Positions 7,872 to 16,351 of a stretch of 64,000 nucleotides of DNA are shown here, piece by piece. The first letter of the stretch is position 1, and every line of letters begins with the position of its first letter. A model generated the notes under the pieces. It was not told where the DNA came from. It saw nothing but the letters and a program-made list of their open reading frames with translations, and searched no databases. Source of the stretch: Burkholderia sp. D-99 (lineage in GTDB: Bacteria > Pseudomonadota > Gammaproteobacteria > Burkholderiales > Burkholderiaceae); the NCBI RefSeq assembly GCF_011605345.1, contig NZ_JAAOXM010000008.1:1-64000 (forward strand). The letters are read 5' to 3'. The position numbers and the translations under genes are program-made.

Positions 7872-9584
7872 TTACGACTTCTTCGGTACGGTCACGCCGT
7901 ACGTGCAACTCTGGTTGTACGCATTGCCGATCGCGGTGAGCTGCGCGTTGCTGTAGCCGAGCGCGGACGCGGCCGTCAGCACGGCCTGCGCGGCGGCCTT
8001 CTGGTTGGTCGAGCTGTTGGTCATCGACAAGCCCTTCAGGAACGCCTTGTCCATTGCCTGCGCACCGATCGCGTCGCGCGCGACGAGGTTGCACGAGGCC
8101 CAGTACTGGCCGGCCGTATGGATCTCCGCGCCGCGTGCCTGCGCATAGGTGCGCCCGACGTTCCAGTTGGTCACGCGGCCGCCCCAGAACTCGTTGTGGC
8201 CGTCCCAGTTGTAGACCCAGTGGTACTGCGCATCCGACGGGCTCCACTGGTTGAAGTCGCGGCTGTACGCGGCGGCGAGATAGTCGCCGGTGCCTTCCGA
8301 CAACCCTTCCTGCTGAGACAGGCCGCCGTTCGTCACCCAGTCGTGGATGCCATGGCCGAGCTCGTGGATCACGACGTCCGCATCCTCCGCGTCGTCGACG
8401 CCGCCTTGCCCGAAGGTCAGCCGGCCGCTGCTCGACGAGTACGACGAGTTGTCGTCGCCCGATTCGCCGTGCGGGTCGTACTGCACGCCGCCGGTGTACT
8501 GGTACGGCAGCGCCTTGATGCCGAGCGTCTGGTTCACGTAACGCAGGAACGTGTCGATGTGGTAGTACGCGTTCACGGCCTCGAAGTACAGGTTGCCGCG
8601 CGTGAACTCGAACGCGGGCGTCGACTGCACGGGGCACGCCTTGTCGAGCGGCGCATCGAAATCGATGCATACCGCATACGGACCCGACAGCGAATAACGC
8701 CCGCCCGACTGCGCGAGATCCTTCAGCGTCACGCGCACGCGCGCGGCGGTCAGTTGCGACGAATCGGCGTCGTTGTTGTCCTTGTAGCCCGTGCTGCCGT
8801 AGCTGCTTTTGGTCGGCGACAGCGGGTCGGGCCGGAACACGAAGCCCGTGCCGTCCGTTGCATAGAACGCCTTGTCCTCGGCGCGCAGCACTTCGCCGCT
8901 GCCCGAGTCGATCAGCAGTTCCCAGTCGCCTTTCGGGCCGTCGTTCGGGCGGCCGCGCACTTTCCACGCGGCATGCGTGCCGGCCTTGTCGACGAACGCG
9001 ACGAGCTGCGCATCCAGGTTCGTGAAGCCGCTCACGCCGAGATACGCGCGCGCACGGTCGAGTGCCTGCTGCTGGTCGACGGCCTGCGCCTTGCTCGACT
9101 TCGCGACCACGCCGTTGATCGTGTTGCTCGCGACGTACAGGATGCGGCCGTCCTTCGCGACCGTCACCGCGATATCGCTGCCGTACACAGGCAATCCGGC
9201 CGCCTGCTGCTGCAGGCGCACGACGGTGAAGTCGGCGTCGCTGCGCTCCGACGTGACGACGAGGCTTGCGAGTGCGCTCGCGTCGAGCCCGAGCTGCGTG
9301 GCCTGCGACGCGACGAAGTCGCGCGCGCTGGCGGCGGGCGTGGTGGCGGCCTTCTTCGCGCGATACGCGGGGTTGTACAGCGTGACGGCGATGCCGTCCG
9401 CGCGGAACTGCCCGGCGGCCGTATCGGCCTTGGCGGCCGGCGGCGCGACGCCGCGTGTCAGGCTTTCGCGCAGGCTCGTTGCTTGCGGATTCGAGACTTT
9501 CGTATCGGCCGCGGTGCCGCCGACGATGCCGAAACCGAGCGCGAGACCCAGGGCGAGCGGTAGTGCTTTGCGTGATGTCTGCAT
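7872..9584 (-). CDS. Secreted zinc metallopeptidase (thermolysin/fungalysin-like, FTP propeptide)
   Basis: 570-aa preproenzyme. A signal peptide (about 1-26) is followed by an FTP/PepSY-type propeptide (about 60-230) and a gluzincin catalytic domain. The zinc motif HELGH is at 407-411, with the third ligand probably E430 in GLSEGTGDY. A Cys-containing C-terminal domain follows. The length and layout resemble secreted Burkholderia Zmp proteases, but HELGHG with SEGTGDY is nearer M36-like enzymes than classical M4, so no Zmp name is given. With the adjacent aminopeptidase it could form an extracellular endo/exo-peptidase pair. Confidence 0.85.
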   Translation of the reverse strand: MQTSRKALPLALGLALGFGIVGGTAADTKVSNPQATSLRESLTRGVAPPAAKADTAAGQFRADGIAVTLYNPAYRAKKAATTPAASARDFVASQATQLGLDASALASLVVTSERSDADFTVVRLQQQAAGLPVYGSDIAVTVAKDGRILYVASNTINGVVAKSSKAQAVDQQQALDRARAYLGVSGFTNLDAQLVAFVDKAGTHAAWKVRGRPNDGPKGDWELLIDSGSGEVLRAEDKAFYATDGTGFVFRPDPLSPTKSSYGSTGYKDNNDADSSQLTAARVRVTLKDLAQSGGRYSLSGPYAVCIDFDAPLDKACPVQSTPAFEFTRGNLYFEAVNAYYHIDTFLRYVNQTLGIKALPYQYTGGVQYDPHGESGDDNSSYSSSSGRLTFGQGGVDDAEDADVVIHELGHGIHDWVTNGGLSQQEGLSEGTGDYLAAAYSRDFNQWSPSDAQYHWVYNWDGHNEFWGGRVTNWNVGRTYAQARGAEIHTAGQYWASCNLVARDAIGAQAMDKAFLKGLSMTNSSTNQKAAAQAVLTAASALGYSNAQLTAIGNAYNQSCTYGVTVPKKS

Positions 9585-10096
9585 ACGTGATCCTCATCTC
9601 AACGGTTGGACACGCCCGCGCGCTCGTGGCGTGCAGGCACGACACGGCCCGCGCGCCGGCTCGATGGAGCCGGTGCGGCGAAGCGGTGTTGGGGGTGTCG
9701 ACTGACTAAGGAACCCTAAATGTCAGGTCGAAAAGAAACAGGCGGGAATAGAGGGGGAGAAGCAGGGTGAAAAGCAGGGGGAGGAGCGCGCGAAGAAGCG
9801 AACGGCAGGCAGGTGCGGCGACGGCGAATCGAGCATCGTCATGTCATACCCCTCGGATCGAATCGATATCGGTTGGCAGCCTGCATGGCCAGACATGTGT
9901 CGAGCCGACGTGTGCATCTCGTTAGGCTGCCTATCTAATTTCGAGGTATGTTACAGAATATTTTCAACGACATTCCAATTTATTTTCGATGACCGCTTCG
10001 GTTCGTCGATCAATCGTCGGCATTGTTCAGCGAACGGCGGGAACCGCTGCCGGAACGCGCAATACCGTGCCGTATTGTGCGTGTAAATCGCGATGA
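9585..10096. other. Intergenic region, no convincing gene
   Basis: About 510 bp between the start of the metallopeptidase and the 3' end of the GlxA-type regulator. The short ORFs here show no family features or ribosome-binding sites. The stretch 9930-10000 is AT-rich and may hold promoter or 3'-end signals; nothing specific could be assigned. Confidence 0.4.
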
Positions 10097-11041
10097 TCAG
10101 CGCGTCGCGCGCCGGTCGCTGCGCGGGCTGAGACCGAATCGCGCGCGATACGTGCGCGAGAAATGCGATGGCGATTCGAACCCGCATGCGACGCATACGG
10201 ACGTGATGCTCATGTCGGTCTGCTGCAGCAGTTCACGCGCCCGATCGAGCCGCAGGTTCAGGTAGAAATGCGTCGGCGTGTCGTTCAGCGTCGCGCTGAA
10301 CAGCCGTTCGAGCTGGCGCCGCGTGATCGAGACCTCCTGCGCGAGCGCATCGGAGCCGAGCGGGTTTTCCATGTGCCGCTGCATCGTGCCGATCACCTGG
10401 ATCAGCTTGCGGTTGTGCACGCCGTAGCGCGCGGCGATCTCGAGCCGCTGGCTGTCCGAGCGCTGCCGGATCCGGCTGACGACGAACTGCTCGGAGATTG
10501 CCGCCGCGAGATCCGCGCCGTGCCGCCGCCCGATCAGGTCGAGCATCATGTCGATCGACGCGGTGCCGCCCGCACACGTGATGCGCCGGTCGTCGATCTC
10601 GAACAGCTCCTGCGTCGCGTTCAGGCCGGGATAGCGTTCACGGAACGCGGCAAGCGCTTCCCAGTGCAGCGTGAGCGGCTGCGACGCGTCGAACAGCCCG
10701 GCTTCCGCGAGCACGAAGCTGCCCGTGTCGATGCCGCCGAGCGTTGCACCATGACGGTGCTGGCGACGCAGCCAGTCGCCGATCGCGCGCGTGTAGCACA
10801 CGAGCGGATCGAAGCCGGCGACGACGAACACCGTGTCGACCTTGTCGACATCCGCGCACGCGGCTTCGGCGGCGACCGGAATGCCGTTGCTCGCGGCGAC
10901 GGGCGCGCCGTCGGCGCTGATCACGTGCCAGCGATAGAGCTCGGTGCGAAAGCGGTTCGCGACGCGCAGCGGTTCGACCGCGGACATGAAGCCGAGCGCG
11001 GAGAAGCCGGGCAGCAGCAGGAAGTGGAAATCCTCGGGCAT
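10097..11041 (-). CDS. GlxA-family (DJ-1/PfpI-AraC) transcriptional regulator, CdhR/GbdR-like
   Basis: 315 aa from MPEDFHFLLLPGFSALGFM; an upstream ATG at 11104 is possible. The N-terminal DJ-1/PfpI-like ligand domain (about 5-185, FVVAGFDP, GIDTGSF) is followed by two AraC helix-turn-helix motifs (SITRRQLERLF and SITSVCVACGFESPSHFSRTYRARFG). The opening residues resemble the CdhR/GbdR/ArgR group that senses carnitine or betaines in Pseudomonas. A complete carnitine operon begins 11 kb away, making it a candidate CdhR, though it is not adjacent. It could alternatively serve the neighbouring amine operon. Family secure, target inferred. Confidence 0.8.
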   Translation of the reverse strand: MPEDFHFLLLPGFSALGFMSAVEPLRVANRFRTELYRWHVISADGAPVAASNGIPVAAEAACADVDKVDTVFVVAGFDPLVCYTRAIGDWLRRQHRHGATLGGIDTGSFVLAEAGLFDASQPLTLHWEALAAFRERYPGLNATQELFEIDDRRITCAGGTASIDMMLDLIGRRHGADLAAAISEQFVVSRIRQRSDSQRLEIAARYGVHNRKLIQVIGTMQRHMENPLGSDALAQEVSITRRQLERLFSATLNDTPTHFYLNLRLDRARELLQQTDMSITSVCVACGFESPSHFSRTYRARFGLSPRSDRRATR

Positions 11042-11168
11042 CGGGGCAGGGGATGGAATCCGGTGGTCGTCGCGCGTCGCACGGGGCGTCGCGCGCACGG
11101 GCATGTGCCGCGGCCGGCTCGCGCGCGCCGAACGGTCAGCGGGAGATTATCGCGGGTTTTGCGCGGCT

Positions 11169-12131
11169 TCAGCGCGTTTTTGCGCCGCGCGCGGAACGGC
11201 GCGCGGTGGTCGACGGCAACTCGCCGAATTGCGCCTTGTAGGCGTTCGCGAAATGCCCGAGATGGATGAAGCCCCAGCGCGCGGCCGCGTCGCTGATCGG
11301 CAGGTCGGCGTGCCGCGTGTCGAGCAGCATCCGCCGCACTTGCGACAGGCGCAGCGAGCGCACGTAATGCAACGGGCTGGTCTGTACGACCGACTGGAAA
11401 CTGTTCTGCATCGTGCGCCGGCTCACGCGCAATTGCGCGCACAGGCTCAGCACGTCGACCGGTGCTTCGGGATGACCGATCACGTAGTCGTGCACGCGAC
11501 GCACGATGTCGGCGCGGCAGGCGTGCGTGAGACGGTTCGACGGTTCGGGAATCCGGTACGTGAGGAGATCGACGAGCACGTTGCCGATCTCGCCGCGCAG
11601 TTCGCGCTGCGCGCGAGCGTCGTGGAATGGATCGGGTGCCGACAGGACACGTTCGAGTTGCGTGGCGATCTGCAAGCTCGCGCGCATCAGCACGGCGGTG
11701 GGCATGTCGACGACACCGCGCCGCAACGTGGCTTCGTCGAGGTGGACATCGGCCGCATCCTCGACCTGCTGCATCAGTTCGCCATTGGCGACGACACCGA
11801 TCAGCGACATGTCGTCGGGCGAATGCAGCTCGAACGGGGCGCCGCCGCGCGCGATCACCATCGTGCCGCGTTCGATGCGCGCACCACCGAATGCGAATGC
11901 ACCCGAGCCGGTGAGCGGCATGCCGAACACCGTATGGTCGTGCGGCAATTTTCCGCGCTGGATGATCCGGACGTTGGCGGCTTCCTGGAACAGCTGCACG
12001 CCGTCCAGCACCGCATGCTTGACCGCGCTGCGATACGTGCCGGAGCCGATCTGGTCGTAGCGCTGGTTCCAGCCGCGCAGCGCCTCGGCATGCCGGTCCG
12101 CGTTGTCGAACCTCTCGTGAAACACGAACAC
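11169..12131 (-). CDS. AraC-family regulator, probable activator of the aau operon
   Basis: 320 aa with an N-terminal sensory region and a C-terminal AraC/XylS DNA-binding domain: first HTH in VDVLSLCAQLRVSRRTMQNSF, second in LPISDAAARWGFIHLGHFANAYKAQFG. It is divergent from aauB with a 244-bp shared control region, the classic position for a pathway-specific activator, here presumably responding to an aromatic amine. It is 127 bp upstream of the GlxA-type regulator on the same strand. Confidence 0.8.
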   Translation of the reverse strand: MFVFHERFDNADRHAEALRGWNQRYDQIGSGTYRSAVKHAVLDGVQLFQEAANVRIIQRGKLPHDHTVFGMPLTGSGAFAFGGARIERGTMVIARGGAPFELHSPDDMSLIGVVANGELMQQVEDAADVHLDEATLRRGVVDMPTAVLMRASLQIATQLERVLSAPDPFHDARAQRELRGEIGNVLVDLLTYRIPEPSNRLTHACRADIVRRVHDYVIGHPEAPVDVLSLCAQLRVSRRTMQNSFQSVVQTSPLHYVRSLRLSQVRRMLLDTRHADLPISDAAARWGFIHLGHFANAYKAQFGELPSTTARRSARGAKTR

Positions 12132-12375
12132 AGCGCCTCCAGGTGTGTCGATCAGGACCGCGCAAGATTAAACCGACCGCGCGGTCGGCGCAATAAGGGG
12201 GAGCGCTATTCCGGGCGCATTTGTCAGAGGGTCGGAAGCCTCCGGCCGACGCGCCTTTCAGGCGGTTTTCCAATATCCCGAATCGGCACGCACGCGGTGC
12301 CGGTCCGGGTGCTGACCGGATTTATTGTCGAACTACAGTCGCCCCACATTACGTGAATCCCCAACTGGAGGCGAC

Positions 12376-13533
12376 ATGAGGACAAGGCGACGAACCGCGG
12401 TGCTCGCGGCGACGCTGGCGTTCGCGGCGGCGTGGGCCGGCAACGCGAACGCGACGGAAAAGCCGGAGGAACTGGTCGTGCAGAAGATGCCGCCGTGGCA
12501 TCCGCACGAGGTCTATATCGTCGACATCTCGATGCCGTCGATGACCGACGGACGCATCTACGTGTACGACGCCGATGCGAAGAAGCTGCTCGGCCAGATC
12601 GACGGCGGCTTTGGCCCGGGCCTCGCGATTTCGCCGGACCACAAGACTAGCTTCGTCGCGACGACGTACTTCTCGCGCGGCTCGCACGGCACGCGCACCG
12701 ACGTCGTCGAGATGACCGACAACACGACACTCGATCACGCGGGCGAAATCGCGATTCCGGCGAAGCATGCGCAGCACGTGCCGTCGCCGTACAACACCGC
12801 GTTCAGCGCGGACGGCACGCGGCTGTACGTCGCGAACATCACGCCGGCCGCGTCGGTGACGGTGATCGACGCGGTCTCGAAGAAGGTGCTGTCGGAGATC
12901 GACACGGCGGCCTGCGTGCTCGCGTATCCGTCGGGCAACGACCGCTTCACGGCGCTGTGCGAGAGCGGCAAGGCGCTGACCGTCACGCTCGACGCGAACG
13001 GCAAGGAAACGAAGCGCACGATGTCGGATGCGTTCATCGACGTCGACAAGGATCCGGCGTTCGTGAACGCGTCGCGCTACAAGGGCGACTATCTGTTCAC
13101 GACGTACGGCGGCAACGTGCGCAGCGCGGATTTCAGCGGCGACAAGCCGGTGTTCGGCAAGTCGTGGCCGCTGCTGACGGACGCCGAGCGCGCCGAAGGC
13201 TGGCGTCCGGGCGGCATGCAGCAGACAGCCGTGCAGGCACGGCAGAACCGCTACTACGTGCTGATGCACAAGGGCGGCGACGGCTCGCACAAGGATCCCG
13301 GCACGCAGGTGTGGGTGTTCGACCTGAAATCGAAGCAGCGTGTCGCGCGCTGGGATCTCGCGCAGCAGAAGGTCGATCCGCTCGTGTCGATCCAGGTCAG
13401 CGAGGACGACAAGCCGCTGTTCTACGGGCTGACGGCGACGTCCGACCTCGTCGTGATGGATGCGCGCACGGGCAAGCTGCAGAACGTCGAAAAGCAGATC
13501 GGCAATACGTCGTCGCTGCTCGTCAACCCGTGA
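12376..13533 (+). CDS. aauB: Aromatic amine dehydrogenase large (beta-propeller) subunit
   Basis: 385 aa, the large subunit of a tryptophan tryptophylquinone (TTQ) amine dehydrogenase, exported to the periplasm (signal ending near GNANA). The body is seven-bladed propeller sequence with repeated strand motifs such as DGRIYVYDADAKKLLGQIDGG and GTQVWVFDLKSKQRVARWDL. ATG 12376 has GGAGG 4 nt upstream. It is first in the order large subunit-E-D-small subunit known for aauBEDA and mauBEDA; the downstream phenylacetaldehyde-type dehydrogenase favours an aromatic amine over methylamine. Confidence 0.9.
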   Translation: MRTRRRTAVLAATLAFAAAWAGNANATEKPEELVVQKMPPWHPHEVYIVDISMPSMTDGRIYVYDADAKKLLGQIDGGFGPGLAISPDHKTSFVATTYFSRGSHGTRTDVVEMTDNTTLDHAGEIAIPAKHAQHVPSPYNTAFSADGTRLYVANITPAASVTVIDAVSKKVLSEIDTAACVLAYPSGNDRFTALCESGKALTVTLDANGKETKRTMSDAFIDVDKDPAFVNASRYKGDYLFTTYGGNVRSADFSGDKPVFGKSWPLLTDAERAEGWRPGGMQQTAVQARQNRYYVLMHKGGDGSHKDPGTQVWVFDLKSKQRVARWDLAQQKVDPLVSIQVSEDDKPLFYGLTATSDLVVMDARTGKLQNVEKQIGNTSSLLVNP

Positions 13534-13540
13534 GGCCGCG

Positions 13541-14095
13541 ATGACGCTCGATCCCGTACTTGCCACCAGCGCGCAGGCCGGCGCTGCCGTCGTCGTGCTG
13601 CTCGGCGCCTTCGCGAAGATGCGCCGGCCCACCGCGTTCGGCCAGGCGCTCGCCGGCTACCGGCTGCTGCCCGATGCGTTGACCGCGCCCGTTGCGTTCG
13701 CGATTCCGCTCGCGGAAGCCGTCGGCGCTGCGGCGCTGCTGTTTCCCGATACGCGCACGGCCGGCGCGATCGGCCTGATCGCGCTGCTCCTGGCCTTTGC
13801 AGCGGCGATTGCGATCAATCTCGTGCGCGGCCATACCGACATCGACTGCGGCTGTTCCGGCTTCGCGGCGGCGCGCGCGGATGCGCCGCGCGGCATCGGC
13901 TGGCTGCACGTCGGGCGCGCGCTGCTGCTCGCCGCGCTGGCCGCGACCGCGTTCGTCGAGCCGGGCGCACGCGCGGTCGTGTGGTTCGACTACCTGACGC
14001 TGTTCTTCTCCGTGCTGCTGATCGTCTGCGCGCTGCTCACCGTCGACGTGCTGCTCGCCAACGTACCGCGCCTTTCCCATCTGAGGAATTCATGA
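13541..14095 (+). CDS. aauE: Amine dehydrogenase maturation membrane protein AauE/MauE
   Basis: 184-aa integral membrane protein with four or five hydrophobic segments and a DIDCGCSGF cytoplasmic/periplasmic Cys pair, as in the MauE/DoxX-like family. MauE and MauD are required for disulfide formation or stability of the TTQ subunit. The start is 7 nt after the aauB stop and the stop overlaps the aauD start (ATGA), so the genes are translationally coupled. Confidence 0.88.
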   Translation: MTLDPVLATSAQAGAAVVVLLGAFAKMRRPTAFGQALAGYRLLPDALTAPVAFAIPLAEAVGAAALLFPDTRTAGAIGLIALLLAFAAAIAINLVRGHTDIDCGCSGFAAARADAPRGIGWLHVGRALLLAALAATAFVEPGARAVVWFDYLTLFFSVLLIVCALLTVDVLLANVPRLSHLRNS

Positions 14096-14718
14096 TGCAA
14101 ACCGCTCTCACCGTTTCCACCGCCCTGCTGTGGGTGGCCGTCCTCGCGCTCGGCGCGATCTGCCTCGCGCTGGTGCGCCAGATCGGCATCCTGTACGAAC
14201 GCATCATGCCGGCCGGCGCGTTGATGATCGACAAGGGGCCGGCGGTCGGCGCGATCGCGCCGGCGTTCGAACTGACCGACATTCGCGGCTCGCAGGTGAA
14301 GGTCGGCGGCATCGATGCATCGGGCAAGGCCACGCTGCTGTTCTTCCTGTCGCCGACCTGCCCCGTCTGCAAGAAGCTGCTGCCGCTGCTGCCTTCGCTG
14401 CAGGCGAGCGAAGCGACGCCGGTGAACATCGTGCTCGCGAGCGACGGCGAGATCGACGAACACACGCGCTTCGCGCGCAAGCACGACCTCGGGCGCTTTC
14501 CGTACGTGCTGTCGCAGGAGCTCGGCCTCGCATACCAGATCGGCAAGCTGCCGTACGCGGTGCTGCTCGACGAAACCGGCACGGTGCGTGCGAAGGGGCT
14601 CGTCAATACGCGCGAGCATCTCGAGAGCCTGTTCGAAGCGAAGGAGCGCGGCGTCGCATCGCTGCAGCAGTTCGTGCACGGCGATCACAGCCACGACGCG
14701 CACGCGCAGCACGCATGA
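14092..14718 (+). CDS. aauD: Amine dehydrogenase accessory thioredoxin-like protein AauD/MauD
   Basis: 208 aa: an N-terminal membrane anchor (about 8-30) followed by a periplasmic thioredoxin-like domain with the redox motif CPVC (C90, C93). It probably helps form the many disulfides of the small subunit. Overlaps aauE by 4 nt; a second in-frame ATG at 14095 is equally possible. The His-rich tail (HGDHSHDAHAQHA) might bind metal. Confidence 0.88.
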   Translation: MMQTALTVSTALLWVAVLALGAICLALVRQIGILYERIMPAGALMIDKGPAVGAIAPAFELTDIRGSQVKVGGIDASGKATLLFFLSPTCPVCKKLLPLLPSLQASEATPVNIVLASDGEIDEHTRFARKHDLGRFPYVLSQELGLAYQIGKLPYAVLLDETGTVRAKGLVNTREHLESLFEAKERGVASLQQFVHGDHSHDAHAQHA

Positions 14719-14757
14719 CCGGCCGACCCTCTTTCAACGTCAAGGGAGAACAACGAC

Positions 14758-15294
14758 ATGGGCCTGTTTGATTCATGGTTCGAGCGGTCGGCGCGCGGCG
14801 TCGCGCAGCACAGTTCGCGGCGCAGCGCGATGGCGAAGCTCGGCAAGGTGCTGGTGGGATCGGCGATGCTGCCGCTGCTGCCCGTCGATCGCACCGCCTA
14901 TGCGGCCGATGCGGCATCGGGCGCATCCGGTGCCGCCGCCTCGGGGGCGAGCGACGACCCGATGAGCTGCGACTACTGGAAATACTGTGCGATCGACGGC
15001 TGGCTGTGCAGTTGCTGCGGCGGCACGTCGAGCAGTTGCCCGCCGGGCACCACGCCTTCGCCGATCACGTGGATCGGCACCTGCCGCAATCCACACGACG
15101 GTTCGGACTACATCGTGTCGTACAACGATTGCTGCGGCAAGACGTCATGCGGCAAGTGCTTCTGCAACCGCAACGAGCGCGAGAAGCCGTTGTACAAGCT
15201 GTCGTTGAACAACGACATCAACTGGTGCATGGCGAACGGCAATTCGAATTACCACTGTTCGGTTTCGGTTCTGTTGGGAGCAGCGAAGCAATGA
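14758..15294 (+). CDS. aauA: Aromatic amine dehydrogenase small subunit (TTQ)
   Basis: 178 aa. The catalytic subunit carrying TTQ made from two tryptophans. W105 (TWIGTC) and W156 (INWCMAN) are 51 residues apart, exactly the spacing of the TTQ tryptophans in MauA (57/108) and AADH (109/160). D124 (YNDCCG) matches the catalytic Asp 19 residues after the first Trp. Thirteen or more cysteines supply the disulfide lattice. The leader has a twin-arginine pattern (SRRSAMAKLG), consistent with Tat export. Preceded by GGGAGAA. Assignment is strong; the actual amine substrate is not shown. Confidence 0.93.
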   Translation: MGLFDSWFERSARGVAQHSSRRSAMAKLGKVLVGSAMLPLLPVDRTAYAADAASGASGAAASGASDDPMSCDYWKYCAIDGWLCSCCGGTSSSCPPGTTPSPITWIGTCRNPHDGSDYIVSYNDCCGKTSCGKCFCNRNEREKPLYKLSLNNDINWCMANGNSNYHCSVSVLLGAAKQ

Positions 15295-15791
15295 AAGTGA
15301 AGCAGGCAGGAAGGATTGGAATCGCGTGCATGACGGCCGTGGCAGCCTTCGCGCTGGCGGGCGCCGCCGGCGCGCAGGAAGCCGTGCATTACCCGGCCGG
15401 CAAGAGCCTGTTCGACGCGCAGTGCGCGGTGTGCCACCAGGCGGGCGGAAAAGGGCAGGACGGCCTCGCGCCGCCGCTGACCGAGTATCCGGGCAAGTAC
15501 GCGGCGGCCGAGCCGGGGCGTGCGCAACTGGTCGCGACGCTGCTGCACGGGATGTTCGGCGAGATCACGGTGCACGACAAGAGTTATAACTTCAAGATGC
15601 CGTCATTCGCGAGCGCGAGCGACGACGACATCGCGCACGTGCTCAACTACGTCGTGTTCGATCTCAACGCGCAGCACGGCGATGCGAAGCCGTTCACGGC
15701 GGCCGATATCCGCGCGGCGCGCGCGAAGGAGATGGACGGCACGGCCGTGCATGCGCAACGCGCGGTGGTGATCAAGGGGCTCGGCCTGTGA
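15291..15791 (+). CDS. Monohaem cytochrome c of the amine dehydrogenase operon
   Basis: 166 aa with a cleavable signal (AGAAGAQ) and one CAVCH haem site (C45, C48, H49) and a downstream Met in FKMPSF as likely sixth ligand. It overlaps aauA by ATGA, so it is co-translated. It probably accepts electrons from the TTQ enzyme or its carrier; characterised AADH uses azurin, which is absent here. Confidence 0.88.
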   Translation: MKVKQAGRIGIACMTAVAAFALAGAAGAQEAVHYPAGKSLFDAQCAVCHQAGGKGQDGLAPPLTEYPGKYAAAEPGRAQLVATLLHGMFGEITVHDKSYNFKMPSFASASDDDIAHVLNYVVFDLNAQHGDAKPFTAADIRAARAKEMDGTAVHAQRAVVIKGLGL

Positions 15792-16318
15792 ACGGGGCTT
15801 GCGCGTCCGCGCGGGGCATGCGGTGCGCGTCGTCGTCCTGGCTCGGCGGCCTGTCGCGCCGCCTGTCGTTGCTGTTGCTGGCGGCGGGCGCGGCGGCATG
15901 CATGGCCGCGACGCCCGCGCATGCCGAAGGCACGGCCGACGCGGCGCTCGCGCGACAGCACTGGGTGCTCAACTGCATGGGCTGCCATACGGCGACGGGC
16001 GGCGGCATTCCCGGCAAGGTGCCGCCGCTCGCGAATTCGCTCGGCTATTTCACGCATCTGCCGGCCGGGCGCGAGTATGTGATGCGCGTGCCCGGTGCGT
16101 CGAACTCGGCGCTGTCTGACCAGGATCTGGCCGACGTGCTCAACTGGGTACTCACGACGATGAACCGCGATGCGCTGCCGCGCGACTTCAAGCCTTATAC
16201 GGCCGCCGAAGTCGCCGCGCACCGCCGTCCTGCTTTTGCCGACGTCGCGACCGTGCGCGCCGGGCTGGTCCGCGCGTTGCAGGCGCGCGGGATCGACGGC
16301 GTCACGGATCGCTACTGA
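15788..16318 (+). CDS. Second monohaem cytochrome c of the amine dehydrogenase operon
   Basis: 176 aa from GTG 15788 (overlapping the previous stop) or 166 aa from ATG 15818. Signal peptide ending near AHA, then one CMGCH site (C63, C66, H67) and a Met-containing VMRVPG segment. It probably passes electrons onward to the terminal oxidase or forms a complex with the first cytochrome. Two dedicated cytochromes in tandem suggest a cytochrome-based rather than copper-protein electron route. Confidence 0.85.
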   Translation: MNGACASARGMRCASSSWLGGLSRRLSLLLLAAGAAACMAATPAHAEGTADAALARQHWVLNCMGCHTATGGGIPGKVPPLANSLGYFTHLPAGREYVMRVPGASNSALSDQDLADVLNWVLTTMNRDALPRDFKPYTAAEVAAHRRPAFADVATVRAGLVRALQARGIDGVTDRY

Positions 16319-16351
16319 CCGACTCATTCAACGAACCAAGGAAACGTGGAC

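Noticed and set aside
7620..9563. 647-codon plus-strand open frame over the metallopeptidase gene
   Set aside because: Antisense shadow of a protein with signal peptide, propeptide and zinc motif; composition is dominated by Arg, Val and Ala without motifs.
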